Assembly: GCA_003427395.1 (NCBI GenBank)
Contig: BFEA01000319.1
Location: 712,114 to 742,085 of the forward strand
Length of the DNA: 29,972 nt
Direction: 5' to 3'
Source of the DNA: Chara braunii
Taxonomy: Eukaryota > Streptophyta > Charophyceae > Charales > Characeae
The notes beneath the pieces were generated by a model. The model saw nothing but the letters and a program-made list of their open reading frames with translations, was not told where the DNA came from and did not search any database. A program made the translations under genes and the position numbers. Position 1 is the stretch's first letter; each line of letters starts with the position of its first letter. Below are positions 1-9,885 of the stretch, one piece after another.

Positions 1-160
1 AACGGCCATGTGCCTGACTGAACTGCTAGAAAAAGCCAGCCTGAGTTTCAAACTGCTAAAAGGCAGTTTCAAATGCAATTGAAACTCGGGCCCTGACTAA
101 ACTGCTAAAACGCAGTTTCAAATGCAATTACAAACTGTAACCCTGACTGCGCCGTAGTTT
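1..160. repeat. 49-bp hairpin-forming tandem repeat
   Basis: Two clear units start at about 50 and 99 (period 49), both reading AAACTGCTAAAA then GCAGTTTCAAATGCAATT. A weaker unit precedes them. Each unit can fold on itself because AAACTGC pairs with GCAGTTT, and the first also has outer arms GAGTTTCAA and TTGAAACTC. No coding signal is seen. The array may continue beyond the left edge of the window. Confidence 0.7.
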
Positions 161-164
161 TCTC

Positions 165-265
165 TTTTTTTTTTAAGTCCAGGATGTTGTAGAGGCTAAT
201 TACCAGGCACACAGGGATCACCGGGAACGATGAGCCTTCGCAGTCCTAAGATACGAGGTCACCTC
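165..265 (-). mobile_element. short poly(A) retroposon, degenerate copy
   Basis: On the minus strand this reads as a body of about 90 bp ending in GGACTT followed by an A run (plus-strand T run 165-174). The body shares GGTGATC, CTGTGT, the GCCTCTAC block and a GGACTT end with the element at 502-611, so the two belong to one family. No target duplication was found here, so the outer limits are uncertain. It is non-coding. Confidence 0.5.
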
Positions 266-489
266 CCACCCTACCACTCATCAATACTCCCAGCGTACCC
301 CCTAACCCAACTATCTTACCTCAGTGTAACCAACTCAGGACCATCACCCAACCGCTAGTTGGGTGACTTGGACCAGACAGTAGTGATAGGCACCAAGGCT
401 AGCGATTACCCCAGCCCCAGTGGAAGCGAAATCGGACAGGCCTCGCTGTACGGGAACTTCGGACGCTAGGCACCACTATATTCTACCAA

Positions 490-623
490 CCTCGTATCCT
501 TTTTTTTCTTTTTTCTTTTTTTTCTTTTTTTTTTTAATGAAAAAGTCCATGGTGTAGTAGAGGCCAGTCACTGAGTACACAGTGATCACCTGGAGTAGTA
601 GGCCGCGGGTGCCTCGTATCCTT
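490..623 (-). mobile_element. short poly(A) retroposon with 12-bp target duplication
   Basis: The 12-bp sequence CCTCGTATCCTT occurs at 490-501 and again at 612-623. Between the copies lies a T-rich tract (about 502-535) and a body of about 75 bp. Read on the minus strand, the body ends in GGACTTTTTCATT and then a long A-rich tail. A 3' A tail plus an exact flanking duplication is the hallmark of target-primed retroposition by LINE machinery. The body encodes nothing. It is related to the copy at 165-265. Confidence 0.72.
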
Positions 624-854
624 CTTGTAGAGATCATAGACCCCTGGGTTTTATTTTCTGGGACAGCTAACTTTTTTTTAAGCTTCCTTCTCCTCATCGG
701 GGAACAACCATATATATTTCTCTCACCTTTGAGTCATCTAAAGACTGAATCTTAAATCTGCAGAAACCCGAGCCAGACACGCAACTGTCGCTCAAAAAGC
801 CCAGCCATAAAACCCTCCTCCGCGGGAAGCCTCTGGGACCGAGCTCACACCCCT

Positions 855-984
855 AACTCCTGAGGGTTTTTTTTTTTTTTTTTTTTTTTAANCATCAGTT
901 GGTCCTGCTAGGGATAGTGATACGCGCACCCACCCCTAGCAGGCCTCCTGTTGGCCCCCAACTCCTCACAGCCCCAACTCCTGA
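855..984 (-). mobile_element. hairpin-bearing poly(A) retroposon
   Basis: A T run (867-889) is followed by a body with perfect 10-bp inverted arms CCTGCTAGGG (904-913) and CCCTAGCAGG (934-943). On the minus strand this is hairpin, short tail, poly(A), the same plan as the element at 6609-6670. Flanking AACTCCTGAG copies at 855-864 and 975-984 may be the target duplication. A nearby decoy copy at the right side makes that less certain. One ambiguous base lies at 892. Confidence 0.5.
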
Positions 985-1114
985 GTTACAGAGTCGCGCG
1001 ACCGACTTCAGAAAACACCCGGCGATCGTCTTGGCAGCATCAGCAACGGCCCGCTAGTAGCCCAGATCCTGGAAGACCCCTATAGAAGTGCTGGCTTAAG
1101 GGGTGTTATTCTTT

Positions 1115-1511
1115 GGGCCTCGTTCCACACGACTTACGAATCCTTGCATTGTAAGGGCGCCCTAACTGGGCCAGGGTGATTAATTTACCCTAACTATTTT
1201 TGTTGTTCCACAGCCCGTAAGGAAGACCGTACACTTACCCGCCATTGTATCTCAGGTGAGGAGGGCCGGGTGTCAGGACCTCAGACCTGTCGGGCAATCC
1301 GTAGGGTCCCACCCTTACATTTCTAGTCACCTCCAGGGGCTCCCTAGAGATTTTCGTCGTTTTGCCTGGGGTGCCCTCATTTTGTAAGGGCGGACCCTAA
1401 CAGCCGAGAATGTGAAAACAGGCTTAGAGTCCGATTTTGTTGTCATTAGGGAGTGGTGGAACGATGGTTTTGTAAGGATCCTTACATTTGTAGTGGTGTC
1501 GAACGAGGCCC
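1115..1511. mobile_element. inverted-repeat (MITE-like) element, GGGCCTCG termini
   Basis: The left end reads GGGCCTCGTTCCACACGAC and the right end is its approximate reverse complement, GTGGTGTCGAACGAGGCCC. This gives terminal inverted repeats of about 19 bp around a 397-bp element. The interior has no open frame of note but has several GTAAGG/CCTTAC motifs near both ends. No target duplication could be assigned because the flanks are T-rich. The GGGCCTCG terminus recurs in the elements at 19.3, 19.5, 28.9, 29.3 and 29.9 kb. Confidence 0.5.
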
Positions 1512-1961
1512 TTTCTTTCCTTTTTCTTTTTTTCCTTCTTTTCTTAAATCCGCTTCATCTGACAGTATCTGAGATGAATGACAAAACCTGTTGTAGGGAC
1601 ATCGCCAGCATTTCCCTGTCCCCTTATGATTCCGTTTCTGGTGAACTGATAAAACGGCTGTAGGGACATGGCCAGCATGCCGCTTCGTTTTTTTTTGTTT
1701 TTTTTTTTTTTTTTTGGAACAAATGCTCCAGTCTATTCATGGGGAGCAGCACGTGCTGGGAACCGGGCCCAGCGTCCTATATCGAATTATACAGATCATT
1801 GAGAACATTTGAGGTCTTTTGAGGTCATTTGAGATACCGGGGCCATTTCTCGGCTGAGAACAGACTGTGAAACAAAGTCCTACGAATGCTCACTACTCTC
1901 AGGTTCCCTGACAAACCCTTCTAAGACTTCCCAACACCGTCTTACTCCCTGCTGAGTTTTT
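1512..1961. other. intergenic, T-rich, short direct repeat
   Basis: No gene is seen. A direct repeat of about 20 bp (TGTAGGGACAT then GCCAGCAT) occurs near 1591-1611 and again near 1658-1678. A long T run lies at about 1688-1716, and the sequence after it contains a 12-bp palindrome CAGCACGTGCTG at 1747-1758. The T run may be the tail of another minus-strand retroposon, but no flanking duplication was found. Confidence 0.5.
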
Positions 1962-2640
1962 CCAGGCCTCACGCCCCCACCCTGCTGGGTTACAGGGCAA
2001 CACAACTCGCCCCAGCTCCGACCAGCGTCATCCCAGCAGCAACCCTTGGTCGTCCCTTAGAACGCCCACCCCAAAGCATCCCCAGATCTCTCTACCAGGC
2101 CTCACGCACCTGCATCAGCAGGTTACAGGGCAACACCCCAGCACCGGCCAGCGTCGTTCTGCCATCGAACGGCCACAAATCATTGAGTATAACAACAACA
2201 AAACTGCCTAAGATAGATTGCTAAGAAACCCTAAAGTCCTAAGACATTCATAAGAACAACTGACTTTTTTTTCCATTGAGACTCTACCAAGTCAAAAAAA
2301 TATGTGTGTCAATAAGCCTCCCTATCACGAACCAGATAGGTGAAACCTATTCAATCCCCCTACGACCACCACCAACATGGTTAATTTTAGCACGAACCGA
2401 AGCTCTTCCAGGCCTCATGGTCTCATCAGGTTAGGTTACAGAGTTGCACCACCTTGCTCCAGCACCGGCCAGCGTTGCTCCAGTTACGACCCCCTATGAC
2501 CACTGGGACTGCCCCCGCAAACAGCCCCCCAGAGCTCTCTACCAGGCCTCACGCCCCCACTAAGCTAGGTCACAGAGTTGCGCCACCTGGCTCCGACTCC
2601 GGCCAGCGTTGCTCCAGCATCGGTCTTCGAGGGCCACCGA
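1962..2640. repeat. degenerate array of a 133-bp repeat
   Basis: Four copies of a module beginning CCAGGCCTCA start at 1962, 2095, 2408 and 2542. Each is followed 25-35 bp on by a GTTACAG or GTCACAG block and then by GGCCAGCGT (GACCAGCGT in the first). Spacings of 133 and 134 bp between copies 1-2 and 3-4 suggest a tandem unit of that size, interrupted or decayed between 2165 and 2407. Short open frames in it are Pro-rich and not gene-like. Confidence 0.65.
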
Positions 2641-3140
2641 CTGTTTAACCACCCCTTGCAGGATCACAGATGGCTTGACAGATATCACCTATTCCTACAA
2701 CCTCCTTGAGAGGCAACCAAATGGAAAGCTATAGTAAACTGGATGATAGATTTCTTCGAGAGAGATCACCCCTCCCTCCCCCTACCCCTTCCCCCTCAGC
2801 CCTATACTGCCTCCGCCGAGGAGAGTCGCACACTCTCCCTCGGCCCCAATATAGGACCAATCCTCTCCCACCCAGTTCCCACCTAAAGCATGCCCCCCCG
2901 CCCCTTACCCATTTCCGCCTCCACAGGGACTGATGGACCCACCCACAGTCCCTGCCCCAAAATATGGCAACCCCCTACTCCGCCCCTACCCTCTTTGAGA
3001 CATTCACCCCCCACCTTGCGATGCCCCTGCAGGATAGAGTTCCCCCCACCCCCTTCCCACCGTTCAGCCCTCCGAAAACAATCCAATCCAGCCGACTACA
3101 GTTATTGATGAGACACTTACCGAAATATCATTCGCTTGGA
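2641..3140. other. intergenic, C-rich
   Basis: Strongly C-rich plus strand with scattered small open frames in several overlapping frames and no recognisable domain. I see no gene, RNA or element here. Confidence 0.5.
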
Positions 3141-3248
3141 TTTTGTTGGATTTTGTTGGTGACGATGGACAGCACCCTGACGATAATAAAGAGAATGATG
3201 GTGACAACGAACTCACCTGCTACAACATCTAATTAAAACAGGCTGATG

Positions 3249-3279
<31 letters not shown>

Positions 3280-3411
3280 GGATGAAAACGGAAAGATGAT
3301 GCTATCTTACCAAAGAGCAGCACCAACAGCCCCTATGATTACAAACTGATGATGATGATGATGATGATGATGATAGTAATGATGATTGCAATGATGATGG
3401 TGATGTTGATA

Positions 3412-3446
<35 letters not shown>

Positions 3447-3468
3447 GATGATGATGGTGATGTCAGTA

Positions 3469-3525
<57 letters not shown>

Positions 3526-4040
3526 GTGGTAAGGATGATGACGCATAGCGCCCTATGATCACCACAAGATGATGATGGTGTGATGACGAGCTTCTTGGAT
3601 AACAACCTAAAGATGATGATAATGATGATGATGATGATGATGTTGATGATGATGATGATGATGTTGATGATGATGCTGATGATGATGCTGATAATGATGA
3701 GCAAAGCCCTTAGATGACGTCAAGTTTTGCCACGCCTGCCGTATGATGGAGAGAAATTTGACGATGGTGATACAACAGTGAGTGACGAGAAGCTCCCCTG
3801 ATGCACGGCTCCTTGATAGTAGTAATGATATTAGCGTCGAACAGGAGTGAAGACATACGCCTTGATGATGATGACGAGCAGTACCCTGATGCTGATGATG
3901 GTGATGACAAGCAGCGACCTGATGATGATGACAAAACATTACCGTGAAGATGATGTCAAAACACGCCCTGTTGCTGATGATGGTGACGAGCAGCACCCTA
4001 ACGATAATGACGCCGATGCTGGTGCTGGTGGTGATCAGTG
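3141..4040. repeat. (GAT)n-based minisatellite
   Basis: Long near-perfect GAT/ATG trinucleotide runs lie at about 3244-3275, 3347-3375, 3413-3465, 3470-3525 and 3614-3700. They are separated by decayed spacers that repeat a motif like CCCTATGAT or ACCCTGATG and GACGAGCAGCACC. The right part (3860-4030) is a more diverged version. Open frames here encode only Met, Asp/Glu or Ile/Ser runs depending on frame and are products of the repeat, not genes. Confidence 0.85.
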
Positions 4041-4812
4041 AGAGTGTCGCCGATGACAGAGATGTATACAAAAAAAAACGAAATCAATGCACTCGATATC
4101 GCCTCCAATCCTCCTCCCGCTCCACGTAAGCACGCGCTTCTCCTTTCCGTCCGCGTCATACCAACTGCCTACCACAACACTACGCAGATCAAGGAGCAGA
4201 AGTCATAAGAAGGTTGAACTTCTCAAGGAGACCCACCTCCTGTCGAAGGCAAGTTCCCCTTCACCCAGCGTGCTAACCTGTAACACCACTGGATGAAGCG
4301 CAAAGTTGGAGATGGCACCGAAGTGCAACACCGAATCACGCTCCATCCTCCTGCCCTCCCGTTGTTTGATCTCTACTTCCTCACAACCCCATCACCAAGG
4401 CGCCGACACGTCAAAACTGTCCACGTCATACCCAGCCGCCACTTCGCGCTCGCATGTTTCCAACCTGTAGGGTGCCACCGGGCTGCCTGCGTGAGAGTGC
4501 CAACCCGACGGGGCGCAGTGCTCCCCCGGAAGCGTTGCGCCCGAACCACCCAGCATGCTGCTTCATACATTCTTGTCCATTATCATAAGGGCATGGCTTC
4601 GCGCTTACTCGAGCCTATACCATTCCTCTTGTGTGGTTTCTCTCTCTCGAGCCTATGCCATTCCTCTTGTGTGGTTTCTCTTTCTCCTGCTCCATCTCCC
4701 TTACCTCTATCTCACTCTTCCTGAGCTGTGTTTTCTTTTGCCATCGACTATTTTCTCTCGAACTCCCATGATTGGTTCACGCCTCATCACTTTGCGTTTC
4801 CACTCCCAGTCT
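4041..4812. other. intergenic with a 38-bp tandem duplication
   Basis: No convincing gene. A 38-bp sequence starting GAGCCTAT, with CCATTCCTCTTGTGTGGTTT inside, occurs at 4611 and again at 4649. The pyrimidine-rich stretch 4620-4800 could be the body of the minus-strand SINE-like sequence that starts at 4866. Confidence 0.45.
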
Positions 4813-4866
4813 GGATTCGAACTTGGGTCTGTATCTTGACAATTCAAGGGTGTACCAACTGATGGA
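4693..4866 (-). mobile_element. tRNA-derived SINE-like sequence
   Basis: On the minus strand, CAGTTGGT (the right half of a pol III A box, plus 4854-4861) is followed about 31 nt later by AGTTCGAATCC (a B box, plus 4813-4823). This matches tRNA internal promoter order and spacing. The acceptor stem and the TAGCT part of the A box are missing and the sequence runs on into a purine-rich body, so it is a tRNA-derived SINE fragment and not a functional tRNA. The body end near 4693 is a guess. It abuts the LINE fragment that begins about 4870. Confidence 0.5.
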
Positions 4867-4871
4867 AAAGA

Positions 4872-5345
4872 GACATTGGAAAATATAAGGAGTTATAGGT
4901 CGATCACTTTACTAGTAATTCTAGCCCACAAGATGATAGTCAAAGCCCTGGCCTTTTGGAGGGGATTATCCACCCAGATCAGGTGGGTTTGCTTCAAAAC
5001 AGAGACAGCTGGGACGATACCCTGTTGGTGAATAAAGTTCCAAGGATATTCAGGCAAGCCAAAAGTGAGGCTGCAATCATCTTCGTTGACTTTGAGTCCT
5101 TGAGAAGGCATATGATTTTGTAGAGAAGCTTGTCTTACATCTATGCCTTTATAAATCCAATCTGGGCCCAAGATTTAGCCAACGCGATCCTGCATCATCA
5201 GGCCAAGACTTGTATTCAGGTTAACAAACACTTGTCTTAACTAATTTGCAATCTCGAGGTCAATAAGACCCGTTGTTCCACATAACATTTGCACAATACA
5301 CTTGAAGAAAGTCACTGCTGTATTGATTCCTCTAGCTAAATCAAA
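4872..5345 (+). pseudogene. LINE reverse transcriptase fragment, heavily decayed
   Basis: Plus-strand translation in shifting frames gives reverse transcriptase signatures in the correct order. These are a YRSITLL block (near 4890), GIIHPDQVG (near 4961), DDTLLVN, and IIFVDFE (near 5078-5094) followed by a YDFVEK remnant. The same blocks occur in the larger LINE at 8.8-9.1 kb (NYRPIALL, GIIHPAQ, FIDFEKTYD). Frameshifts and stops break every block, and the catalytic xxDD motif was not found. It is a dead fragment. The 3' end of a related element lies at 6075-6210. Confidence 0.7.
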
Positions 5346-6074
5346 GGACCGACTGCCACTGTCATGTGGAAGTGGAAGGGAAAGCCCGCCTCGTCAGGCC
5401 TCTGAAAGGGCCGCCGCCAACGAACATTGAATACCATGCATAATTTTTTGTCCTCATATTATACCAAGCCAAGTCCACCAACTAATTGCCCATTGGATAA
5501 AAGACATTTGGGAAATACAATGCTTGTCTTAAACCGTTAGTACATTGCCCAAAATACTTGAAAATCGAAAAGGAGTCACTGAAAAGTTTGGAGGCTTAGG
5601 GCAGGCGGGCCAAAATGGTTGGGACCAACAGCCAAAAGAAAAGATAAAGCAACGCGCTAGCGTTTCAACACAGCTTGGCGTGCAGGGGAAATCTGCTATG
5701 AAAAATATAGGCTTGGATGTACTAGTGGTTGAGAAGAAATGCCCTATCCATGTTTGTCTAGTCCATGACAAAACTGTTTTCGCGATTGCATCCCCGTAAA
5801 ACTCACAGAGATGATGGACCTGCACTCTAGCACGTGACAGGGGGGGGTGCAGATACCTGGAATTGACCTTGGACTAAGAAACTAAAGGGTGATAGGACAA
5901 GAGGACATAGTTCGCAATTGCCAGGTGGGGACTGAGTCAGTAGGAAGTAGCTCTAGAAGTAGGAAGTGTGACCAGTGCAGCCCCAAGGGAAAGACAGTGC
6001 TCCGGGCTAGGAACTGATAGGGCCACAGTCCCAACAAACACTTTGCTGAGATGATGTATCTAACCGACGATCGT
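5346..6074. other. probable remainder of the decayed LINE, no gene
   Basis: No domain could be recognised. An 84-residue open frame at 5545-5799 shows no family signature. Lying between an RT fragment and a LINE-like 3' end, all on the plus strand, this stretch is probably the eroded C-terminal and 3'-UTR part of the same insertion. That is an inference from position. Confidence 0.4.
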
Positions 6075-6210
6075 CCCGTTTCCAGTCGGTGACTCTCCCC
6101 ACCAATAGATGGAGCAGCCCGACAGGCAAAGCCTCAATTCCGGTCGTTCTCTTAGCACCACCAGGATAGAGGCCTTACACAAGAAAAAAGAAGAAAAAGA
6201 AAAACAAGGG
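6075..6210 (+). mobile_element. LINE 3' end with A-rich tail
   Basis: The sequence GTTTCCAG, then GGTG, then AATAGATGGAGC, later TCTTAGCACCA and finally an A-rich tract (6180-6208) lines up with 11930-12075. There the same blocks occur in the same order and also end in an A-rich tract. Shared 3' ends with A tails suggest the two LINEs here are one family, or that a SINE borrowed the LINE tail. Confidence 0.55.
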
Positions 6211-6592
6211 TGCCCAAACCCTACAATAGGGTTTTTTCTTTCCTCTTACCACCCTCTATTTTGCCTCCTTTCCATTCTCTGTGCTCCAAACTCCTGCATG
6301 GCAGGGCCACCTTTCAACAAAGGAATGGTATGTGCACAGAAAAATGTAACGAACCCAAAACTCCATGCATCAAATCGACACCTCATGTTAACACCGAGGT
6401 GCACACTCTCACTCAGAAACACCAGGAGAGATGAAAAACCTAAGCCATGAGACACGAGTGTTTGGCTTTATTTTGAAGTCACTTACCAGAACGATCCCAG
6501 AATAGGAAGTTTTTCGTCCGATTTGAACTGCAGACCTGCCTGAGTGTATGTAACGAACTCGTTTGTGTGCCTTTGCATAATATTAATAGCAT
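6211..6592. other. intergenic, no gene seen
   Basis: Small overlapping open frames only. GATTTGAACT at 6520-6529 is, on the minus strand, close to a tRNA B box (AGTTCAAATC). No matching A box is convincing. Confidence 0.4.
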
Positions 6593-6686
6593 AGGTTCAG
6601 TTGGGTGTTTTTTTTTTTTTAACATCCCTCACGGGTGATAGTGATGCTGGTAGGAGCAGGCACCACTATCAGGTTCAGTTGGGTGT
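6593..6686 (-). mobile_element. 62-bp hairpin poly(A) retroposon with 16-bp target duplication
   Basis: The 16-bp sequence AGGTTCAGTTGGGTGT occurs exactly at 6593-6608 and 6671-6686. The 62 bases between them begin with a T run (6609-6620). Read on the minus strand the insert starts GATAGTGGTGC and shortly after has GCATCACTATC, arms that pair over 11 positions with one G-T wobble. It ends GGGATGTT plus poly(A). The flanking duplication, A tail and orientation are those of a LINE-mobilised retroposon. It landed beside the tRNA-derived sequence that follows. Confidence 0.8.
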
Positions 6687-6760
6687 GAGTAGGCCCTATG
6701 GCCTCGAACCGGTGACCTGGTATCAGTGGAACGGGTGACAAAGTTTTTTTTTTTTTTTAA
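6687..6760 (-). mobile_element. tRNA-derived SINE-like fragment
   Basis: GGCCTCGAACC at 6700-6710 is, on the minus strand, GGTTCGAGGCC, an exact match to the pol III B-box consensus. It is preceded on that strand by GATACCAGGTCACC, which resembles the variable loop and T stem of a tRNA. No A box is intact. A second T run at 6745-6759 borders the fragment. Confidence 0.45.
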
Positions 6761-7140
6761 GTAATCTATATTATTCTCTCAATCTTCTTTTGTATATATT
6801 ATATCTCATTCTCTCTCTACTCAGTTTCGGACCTGAGCCACCTGTTTGTTTTGTTGTCCGAAGGGATGGGCCCGAGGACTTTGACCCCTGAGGCTACTGG
6901 TCCATATAAGAAACTGGCGGACGCCAGTTTGACTCCCTTTTGTGCTTTCAACACACTGGAGTATAGCACGTTGGTATGAGAAAAACGGAAATGGGGGGTG
7001 GTGATGGTGGGACGTGCTGAAGAGTCCACCTTATTGATGATTGTTGCGTTCTCTCCTGAGCTACGGGCGATGGATACGTGAGGCTTCCCTCAAGAAAGGT
7101 GGGATTCTGGATAAGGTGACATGGGAATAAATATTGTGAA
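6761..7140. other. upstream flank of the LINE, no ORF1 seen
   Basis: No gag-like or ORF1-like product was found immediately upstream of the LINE endonuclease segment. The element may be 5' truncated, or may begin within this stretch. Confidence 0.4.
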
Positions 7141-7925
7141 ATGGGTAATAAAACTGAGGAAATGAATTTAATAGACCTACTCTATAATAAAGACAAAAAT
7201 TGGAAGCTCCTCAAAAGAAATGTCGACTTGGACCTCAGGTCACTCAATGTGAATGGTATTGCTTCAGCCAAAAACTCTAAACGCCAAGCCATATTGGAAC
7301 TCCTCAAAGGGGTAGGTGGGAAAGAGTGGCCTGACATAATTTGCATCCAAAAGACGCACCTAATGAATATAGCACCACACAATCATATTTACAAGGAATT
7401 TTGACCTCACACGGCGTACCGGGCACATGCCCCTAAACTAGGGAGCGCAGGTGCGATATGGGTCCCACCGGATTCAAAAGCAGAGATACTCAACTGGGAA
7501 GTAGGCCAACAGGAAGGAAGATGGGTATACATACTGGCAATATTAGAATTAGAGGTAGTCAGTATACTCAATGTATACGGACCTAATGACATAGATTTGA
7601 ATCATTACTTCCCCACCTCCCGGTAGGTATCCCAGTGATAATGGCAGAGGATTTCAATGCAGCACCGGACTGTAACCTGGATAGATGGAATATTCCTAAG
7701 CCGTGCCCACCATATATAGAAACTGATGAACAAATTATATCTAAATTGTGCAATTCCTACAACCTGTTTGACTCCTTTAGGAGATTGAACCCTACCAAGA
7801 AGTCATTTTTCTGCTTCACTAGAAGACCTTCAAACAGACCTACTAAATCTAGGATTGATCTTATTCTAGCCTCTGAAGATCTTCAAGGAGGACTTCAATT
7901 TGCCTGCATCCTGCCTAGAAGCTAA
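7141..7925 (+). pseudogene. LINE endonuclease domain, broken
   Basis: The segment starts with SLNVNGIASAKNSKRQ and DIICIQKTHL, matching the N-terminal blocks of APE-like LINE endonucleases (usually a Gln-Glu-Thr, here Gln-Lys-Thr). After an in-frame stop at 7402-7404 the same frame continues through WVYILAI and LNVYGPN. A frameshift near 7600-7620 then leads to IMAEDFNAAPD (the GDFN block with Glu for Gly) and SRIDLILAS. These are the metal- and phosphate-binding motifs of the fold that nicks target DNA. The altered catalytic residue, stop and frameshift make it inactive. Confidence 0.82.
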
Positions 7926-8105
7926 TATACAGGCCTTGACCACGCAATGTACATGGCGGTCTTTTCCTTTCGAAAGAATCCAGATCAAGGCAGGGGATTC
8001 TATAAACTAAATATGTCACACCTTAAGGACCAGGACTTCCTTCAATACTTGGAGGACGTATGAGAATTCTGAAGAAAACAGAGAGCTCGCATTGACAATG
8101 ACATC

Positions 8106-8724
8106 ATGTGGTTCAACAACGGCCTAGCCTTCCTAGGTTGTAAATGCAATGAATACTCTAAAGTCTTGGCCAAGATAAGACATAAAAAAGAAACAGAAAT
8201 CCTCAAAAAAAAAACAAAAACTACAAGAAAAAAAGATAAGGTCGGACGATCAAGACGCTCTGGAGCCAATTGCAAAGGAAATTCAAACACTAGAGGATCA
8301 GTTACTCAAATACATGGAATACAGATGGCAGGGATTCAGAATACGGGGAAAACTAAAAAAACATCAGATGGAAGGGGATATGGACGCTCGTTTTTTTGCC
8401 ATGGCCAAAGCTAGGTCAGGGAGGACCACGATAGAAGCTTTAATAAATCATTTCAACAGCAAGGAACCCTTAGTCATTTCAACACCAACCAGTATGAAAA
8501 TAGCCAGAGATTTTTACAAAGATCTTTTCACATCAAAAAACTCAGTTATTCCTCAAACACAAAATGAGAAAGAAATTGATAAATTCCTAATTCCCTTCAA
8601 CAAATCAATCACGGATGAACAAAAGGAGATATTGGAAATGTCGGTATCCAAGGAAGAAATTTGGAAGGCAATAATTCTCATGGAAGAAGAAAAGATACCA
8701 GTAAATGATGGTCTCCCAAAATAA
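8106..8724 (+). pseudogene. LINE ORF2 linker between endonuclease and RT
   Basis: A Lys-rich, probably helical linker (KIRHKKETEILKKK) in one frame is followed, after a frameshift near 8200-8310, by a frame reading RWQGFRIRGKL and MDARFFAMAKAR. Next come FYKDLFTS and, near the end, KEEIWKAI and a NDGLPK block just before the RT. These are standard waypoints in L1 ORF2 proteins. It stops at 8722-8724, but the RT continues in the same frame, so this is a point stop inside one former ORF. Confidence 0.72.
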
Positions 8725-8763
8725 TTTTGGGAAGTCAGGTGGGGTCTCCTCGCACAAGATTTA

Positions 8764-9885
8764 ATGGATTACTACCATGCGGCATGGGAAGCAGGGGATA
8801 TGGGGGAAATAGTTAATCAAGGGGTCTTCACGCTTCTGTACAAAAAAAGAGATAAACTTAATATTTGTAACTATCGCCCAATCGCACTCCTCACGGTGAT
8901 ATACAAATTAGTTGCAAAGGTACTAGCAGATAGAATGCTCAAAGTTATAGCTGGCATCATTCATCCAGCGCAAACAAGGTTCATCACTGGAAGGAATATA
9001 CATGACAATATTCTCCTCATAAATGAACTTATCAAAGTCGCACGCCAATGTAAACATAACGCAACATTCATCTTCATAGACTTTGAAAAAACTTATGATC
9101 ATGTAGATTGGCTCTTCCTTGACAAATGTCTTGCAAAAATAAACTTTGGGTCAAGCTTCAGAAGATGGATCACAATCTTGCATCAAAAGGCAACCACCGG
9201 TGTTATGATCAATGGCAGTTTGGCACCTCCAATTGATTTGCAGAGATCGATCAGGCAAGGCGATCCATTGACACTTTTTTTCTTCATCATTGTTATGGAA
9301 GTTTTAGCAGCTAATCTAAAGCAACACAATAATATTAGGAAAATACGAGTGGCGTTCATCCAAGAAGAGGCAATCCCTATGTGTTCTCTCTTTGTTGATG
9401 ATCTCTCTCCGATGGTGGATACATCACACGAAAGTATGATTGCAATTCAAGAATTAATGGACAAATTTTGTAGATTAGCAGACATGAAAGTCAACTGGGG
9501 GGAAAAAACCCTAAGATGGTGGATAAACTATCAGGGAGTTAGACCACTTGAAACGCCCCGAATTAAATGATTTCCTTTAGACAGGCCAATAAGGGTCCTC
9601 GGTATCTCGCTATCTGCTGAAGGAAAACCAACAATCAACGAGGAGGTTATCTTTCAAAGTGTCCAGACCAAATTAGAATTATGGAAGAATAAACACACAT
9701 CTATAATAGTCAGAGCTTTGGTGATCAATAATGTAGTACTAGCCTCAATTTGGTACAAATCAGCAATTTGGGCCCTAGATAACAAATGGACTAAGTCCTT
9801 TCATCAACAACTCAGAGTCTTTCTGTGGAGAGGAAACCATGATTACAAGAGTGGCTTGAATCTCTATCATTCAAACAAAGGTTAA
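8764..9885 (+). pseudogene. LINE reverse transcriptase
   Basis: This is the best preserved part of the element. From the first Met, about 40 residues lead to NYRPIALL. IIHPAQTRFITGR follows near residues 65-77, and the catalytic FIDFEKTYD has its Asp at residue 106. RQGDPL lies at 164-169 and the second catalytic motif FVDD at 210-213. The normal block is F/Y-A-D-D, so the Val is a variant, though both Asp are present. The enzyme copies LINE RNA onto nicked target DNA. A stop at 9568 interrupts the frame, after which RVLGISLS and later ELWKNK and IWYKSAIWAL continue to 9885. Confidence 0.9.

Noticed and set aside
3302-4071. Poly-Met, poly-Ser, poly-Ile and poly-His open frames
   Set aside because: All are readings of the GAT trinucleotide array in different frames and strands.
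4813-4861. A functional tRNA gene
   Set aside because: The A box is incomplete, the anticodon arm does not form a proper 7-nt loop, and no acceptor stem can be drawn.
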